Shown piece after piece: positions 18,203 to 21,742 of a stretch of 21,742 bases of DNA (position 1 is its first letter; every line of letters starts with the position of its first letter). The position numbers were made by a program, and so were the translations under genes. A model generated the notes under the pieces. It made no database searches. It saw nothing but the letters and a program-made list of their open reading frames with translations, and was not told where the DNA came from. Origin of the DNA: Gnetum montanum (taxonomy: Eukaryota; Streptophyta; Gnetopsida; Gnetales; Gnetaceae). The DNA lies in contig MNCI01022058.1 of assembly GCA_015680685.1 (NCBI GenBank), positions 340,947-362,688 of the forward strand, given 5' to 3'.

Positions 18203-18323
18203 AGACATCTCAGAGGATAAGAAGATGCCTTGGAATTAGAGGAGATGTCTAAGGCAAGATGTCTTGTACAAAAAGGAGATGTCTCACTTTGGAGAAGATG
18301 TCTCCCAAAAATAACAGATGTCT
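18203..18323. repeat. Phased AGATGTCT array (probable U3 of the element C LTR)
   Basis: Seven copies of an 8-base word begin at 18203 (inverted, AGACATCT), 18223 (AGATGCCT), 18243, 18257, 18277, 18296 and 18316. Spacings are 20, 20, 14, 20, 19 and 20 bases, close to two helical turns. Flanking bases vary while the word is kept. Such arrays are common in enhancer-like U3 regions; the link to the C LTR is by position only. An ORF over this stretch (18230-18496) is not supported. Confidence 0.7.
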
Positions 18324-18984
18324 CATCCAAAAGTTGGGAATGGATAGAAGATGACCTGAGAATGCTAGAGACGATTCATATGGTTGGGAAACTTTTGGAA
18401 TTGAACATTCCAAGTTGGAAAATAGCTGGGAGATGGAGGAAAAAGATAGAAATAGCATGGAAACTCCAATTTGAGCTTGTGGAAGGTTTTCCTTAGGTTT
18501 TCATCTTATGTTCTTAATATATTTATTCATGTTTCATGCTTATGGATGGAGAGAGAGCAAGAGAGAATTCTTGGTAAAAGCTCTTGAGTTGATGAGGGCT
18601 TGGCAAGAGTGTGATAGAGCACATTAATGAGTGCAAGTGTGGTTATAGTTTTAGGTTTAATGTGTGTGGATTGGCCTATGTGTTATTGTCTTTTGTTTAC
18701 TTCTTTGATTAGAATCTCAATCCCAATTTGTGGGAGAGATTTTCCATCAGTTGTATCTTGCATTAAGAATAACCATTATGTCGTTGTAGAGCCTCATGCT
18801 TTGTAGCATCATTTGGGTATTTGAGATGTTTTTTGGGTTTTGGAAACATTATTGTAATCATCTAATTGAATAATTAGAGTTAGCTAGCTTATTATTTTCT
18901 AGAAAATTAATTATCTTTTCATAATATGTGGATTTAGTATTTGAAGATGATATAATTATGGAGTGAACCTACTCCAACAACATT
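18324..18984. other. No gene recognised; AT-rich, possibly remainder of element C LTR
   Basis: Contains a GA-rich run (18546-18567) and AT-rich DNA with no long open frame or known motif. It may be the R/U5 of the element C LTR, but no LTR end could be placed. Confidence 0.4.
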
Positions 18985-19300
18985 ACCATGACCCGTGGTA
19001 TATTTTTTAACAATTCCATGACTCGTGGTCCACTCATGGGCAATTTGAAGTATATTTGAAGTACTATGGAGGCTAGAATTTTCACCAGGACCTAAGCACA
19101 ACTCATGGCTGACTCATGGTATCTTTAGAGTTTATTTTTTTAATATTTTAAATAAACCATGATTGATGGTGGACTTGTTGTATTACAACATAACTTGATC
19201 ATAACATGTGATTAGGCATCTTGATTTGTGGTAAGATACCACAACTTGTGGTTTTATAGACCATGACTAAGTTGTAACTCATAGTGGCTAAAAGCAACTC
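18985..19300. repeat. Zone of degenerate CCATGACTCGTGG-like repeats
   Basis: About eight diverged copies of a CCATGACYCGTGG/ACTCATGG word: 18986-18999, 19016-19029, 19030-19039, 19101-19108, 19112-19119, 19157-19173 and others near 19261-19285. Also a perfect 8-bp inverted repeat TTGTGGTA-AGA-TACCACAA at 19226-19244. No coding potential seen. Nature unknown; may be a decayed minisatellite or part of an unrecognised element. Confidence 0.5.
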
Positions 19301-19367
19301 AAAAAAAGCTAAAATTTCTATAGTAGCTAATTCAAAGGGACCTTATTTCCCTGTCATCCTCTAATAG

Positions 19368-20290
19368 ATAGAAGGTTGAATGTGATAGGAGCAAAGAACA
19401 ATGTATTACTTAAAGCAACATTCATGATCACCTTAATAGGGGGAGCACTTGAGTACTTGATGATGCACTTTTTAAATGAAGTGGTGGAGGACTTAGCCTT
19501 ATTAAATTATTGTTGTTTCTTATTGCTAGTCTTGGATTTAGCCAAGATGTGGGGATGCCAATCAATGTAACAAAATGCAAACATGTGGTTATTTGATGAA
19601 GTGTTAAACTCCACAAGGCCTTACTCATGTGCAATAATGTTAACAAGATCCTCATGCCTACAGATAGGTAGATTATCTTTGTAAGTGCATGTTGATATGT
19701 TGAGTGCATGACCATTGCGTAATCTACATAGAGCCCTGTGTTGGATGCCAATAAGCTAATTAGAGTACTCACAGAACATGTACTCACTGCTTGTGCAAGT
19801 TATCAAGAGCCAGGGCTCCACAAAGTTGTAATGTTAGTACTCATCACAATGGTTCTTCACTTAAGTGTAAGGTTAGAAGTACCTCTTAACAACCTCTGAA
19901 CCATCAAGCATTCCACTAAGAGATGCATAGTGTTTGATGGGGAGATTGGTAGCTCAAGTAGTGTCCTCATCCTTAGTTGAAACCTGCCTATCCCCAACAA
20001 CAAACAACACGCTATTGCAAGTGTGAATGATGGTAGCATCCAACTTGAAGAGTGATAAAGAAGATGCAAAAAAGGCACTCCCACACATATTGCTAAAAGA
20101 TCATCAAATCTACAAAGAAGTGCACTTCCACCATGTCTGACAGCTCAAGTTGAATGGTTGAGTGATTTGTAAAAGCTTCACTTGCAAGATATTGTTTAAA
20201 GAACTTACTTGAAAGTGGGATGAATGTGTAGGGTAATGCAACTAGGAGAAAGAGAAACATAGTGGGAAATGCTTGTTAATCAAAAAGTAT
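19368..20290 (-). pseudogene. Unidentified pseudogene frame, minus strand
   Basis: From 20099 down to 19371 one minus-strand frame runs for about 240 codons interrupted only by about seven stops, most one transition from Gln or Arg codons, with no frameshift. It reads ordinary protein sequence, for example KLDATIIHTCNSVLFVVGDR, NLPIKHYASLSGMLDGSEVV, YNFVEPWLLITCTSSEYMF and ICRHEDLVNIIAHE. With one frameshift near 20087 it extends upstream to about 20270 (ELSDMVEVHFFVDLM). I recognise no gypsy, copia, LINE or transposase motif and no plant gene family. It could be an old host pseudogene, part of an unfamiliar transposon or an endogenous viral remnant; no choice can be supported here. The plus-strand ORF 19376-19570 is a shadow. 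Confidence 0.45.
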
Positions 20291-21323
20291 TTGATTCAAT
20301 GTATATATGTGGCAACGATAAGATGCTAAGGTAGATGCTAACTATTACTATAAAAGTTGGAACTAATAATTGTTTTATTAAAGAAAGTTTAGTGGTAGTA
20401 TTAGGAATAAAAAAGGCTAATGAAATTTATCTTAAATGGTTTAATTATGTGTATAAACGTCCCAAGACTACACTTGTTGGAAAATGTTGCTTAACAAAAT
20501 TAGAAGAAAAACAATAAAGGTACATTAAAGCATTTTTGGTAGGCAAGAATAAAGAGAAAGATTCAAGATGTAGCAATTGATGTTAATTTGTATCTCAACA
20601 AAGATGAATGGTTAAGAAAACCTTCTGCAATTGACCCCTTGGATAACAATAATAATGACTTTTGTGTCTTCAATTTCAAATGGTTTTTTCGTATCCTCAA
20701 TTGCAACATAGTTTTTCCTTTTCCTTAACATCTTTTTTCTTGAGCAAAAAGGAACAAGCATTGAACAAATGTCCTTCATAAAGTTGCAAAAATTAAAAAA
20801 ATTATAATATGTAATTGGTTGAATATAAGTATTCCATCCTACTTGTAACACTAATTCCTTTTTACGATTGAAAGTATTAATTTCAACAAAAAAAAATTGC
20901 GAAAACTAAATGTTGCAAAAATATATTACATATGTTTAATGGGACCAAGAAGACTAATAATTTCCTTAGCTTTTTGAAAAATCAAGTGAAGGTTAAATAG
21001 CTCAACTTTAGAATATTCTTCAAATCAAACATCAAAATCTATAGTTTAGAAATGAAGAATCAGCATTGCATGCTTATATATAAATAACCATACATCAGTG
21101 CACAACACCATCAAACCATTGTCTAACTTAATAAATAGAGAAAACAAGAATACTACCTAGCATAATTAACTTAAAATTCTATTTTTACATCACATCATTC
21201 AACTGCAAAGTGAAACTTTGATTATGAGGTAAAGTAATTCAAAATTTAAATGAATACATATTATTATGTAAGGTTAGCAATGAACATAATGAACACATAT
21301 ATCTATAGGCAATGTTGAGTTAT
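20291..21323. other. AT-rich intergenic DNA, no supported gene
   Basis: About 1 kb with low GC content. Short frames exist (plus 20335-20517, 60 codons; minus 20612-20851, 79 codons) but show no motif, no homologous partner in the window and composition like random AT-rich DNA. Left flank of LTR D. Confidence 0.5.
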
Positions 21324-21351
21324 TGATGAGACACGATATTGCATGGGCCGC

Positions 21352-21405
21352 GATATCACGTACGCAATATCACGTCGTACCCTACGATATCGCATACGTG
21401 ATATC
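21352..21405. promoter_or_regulatory. Two U3 palindromes of LTR D
   Basis: GATATCACGTACGCAATATC (21352-21371) and GATATCGCATACGTGATATC (21386-21405) are two near-palindromic 20-mers of the type seen in LTR B, each with at most two mismatched pairs. A fifth half-site GATATT precedes at 21335. The second ends 18 bp before the TATA box. Confidence 0.6.
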
Positions 21406-21423
21406 GCGGTGCGCCATCATATC

Positions 21424-21431
21424 TATAAATA
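21424..21431 (+). promoter_or_regulatory. LTR D TATA box
   Basis: TATAAATA in TCTATAAATAAGAG, identical context to LTR B. Confidence 0.7.
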
Positions 21432-21552
21432 AGAGACGACTCTCCCTTGTTTCCTCATCCTAGGCTAAATAGTAGGGAAACTTTGCCAAATTGATCACTC
21501 CAGAGATAGAATATTTTCCATGTGCTCGTAGTAGGAGTCCTAAAGTGAACGG

Positions 21553-21607
21553 ATCTTTATTCGAGCAACATTGTACCTGAACACAAGTTGTGTACAGCAA
21601 TAAAGAT
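21553..21607 (+). promoter_or_regulatory. LTR D: conserved inverted repeat with poly(A) signal
   Basis: ATCTTTATT (21553-21561) and AATAAAGAT (21599-21607), spacer 37, both arms perfect, although LTR D is otherwise clearly diverged from LTR B. Confidence 0.7.
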
Positions 21608-21742
21608 GAACTTCCTGGATAAACCTTGCAGTGCATGGAATAGGATTTTATTTAATGTTATTTATTACTTTCTCTCTCATCCTTATCTCCTAGTAATGCG
21701 GAATGAGTACGACTTGATTACGAGCATTTAAGGATGTGTACG

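Larger units (their letters stand above)
21324..21742 (+). repeat. LTR D, B-type, truncated by window end
   Basis: Starts TGATGAGACACGATATTGC and aligns with LTR B over the U3 palindromes, TATA box, R/U5 core (GTAGGAGTCCTAAAGTGAAC, poly(A) inverted repeat) and on to the GAGTACGAC...CGAGCAT segment at the edge. No polypurine tract precedes it (GTTGAGTTAT), so it is the 5' LTR of another element or a solo LTR. Bases 21319-21323 (GTTAT) would be its left target copy. Confidence 0.85.

Noticed and set aside
18230-18496. 88-codon open frame over the AGATGTCT array
   Set aside because: Follows the repeat word, no domain, lies in probable LTR; the repeat explains the bias.
20335-20517. 60-codon plus-strand frame in AT-rich DNA
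   Set aside because: No motif, no homologous copy, no context; too short to support.
20612-20851. 79-codon minus-strand frame
   Set aside because: No recognisable motif and AT-biased composition; could not be linked to the 19368-20290 frame.

Overview
This is plant nuclear DNA made almost entirely of nested, decayed Ty3/gypsy LTR retrotransposons. I found no intact host gene, no rRNA and no tRNA. Evidence for a plant: Athila-like polymerase motifs, a tRNA-Asp-type primer binding site, a chromovirus with a chromodomain, AT-rich intergenic DNA and LTR retroelement nesting. A repeat-rich seed plant genome fits; the species cannot be named from this sequence.

Layout. The oldest layer, element C, is a plus-strand chromovirus whose gag, protease, reverse transcriptase, RNase H, integrase and probable chromodomain lie in order, split over 5016-8793, 16688-17016 and 17903-18103. 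Three later insertions break it. (1) Element A, an Athila-like element on the minus strand, sits in the C gag; its 5' LTR is 4053-5015 and its gag, protease and RT run leftward off the window at base 1. (2) Element B, 8794-16687, is an Athila-like element on the plus strand inside the C integrase, with both LTRs, a perfect 5-bp target duplication ATAAG, a PBS, gag, protease and RT, but without RNase H and integrase. (3) A solo LTR, 17017-17902, sits between the C integrase C-terminus and the chromodomain, flanked by GTTAT/ATTAT. From 18104 to 21323 there is AT-rich sequence with a phased AGATGTCT array, a degenerate CATGACTCGTGG-like repeat zone and one unidentified minus-strand pseudogene frame. 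A further LTR (D) of the B type starts at 21324 and leaves the window.

How the parts relate. All coding regions are dead: stops, frameshifts, and lost catalytic residues (C protease Asp to Asn, C RT catalytic pair replaced by Tyr-Gly, B RT second Asp to Asn, A protease DSG to DLG). The five LTRs (A, B 5', B 3', solo, D) share a conserved R/U5-like core, a TATA box and TGATGA.../...TCATCA-type ends, but carry at least three unrelated U3 regions. The core contains an inverted repeat ATCTTTATT/AATAAAGAT spaced 37-38 bases in every copy, with the poly(A) signal in one arm. B and D U3 regions carry 20-bp palindromes of the form GATATCacGTACgtGATATC just upstream of the TATA box. These two shared LTR features are the most interesting signals here. 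Nothing in the window amounts to a demonstrably new biological system.
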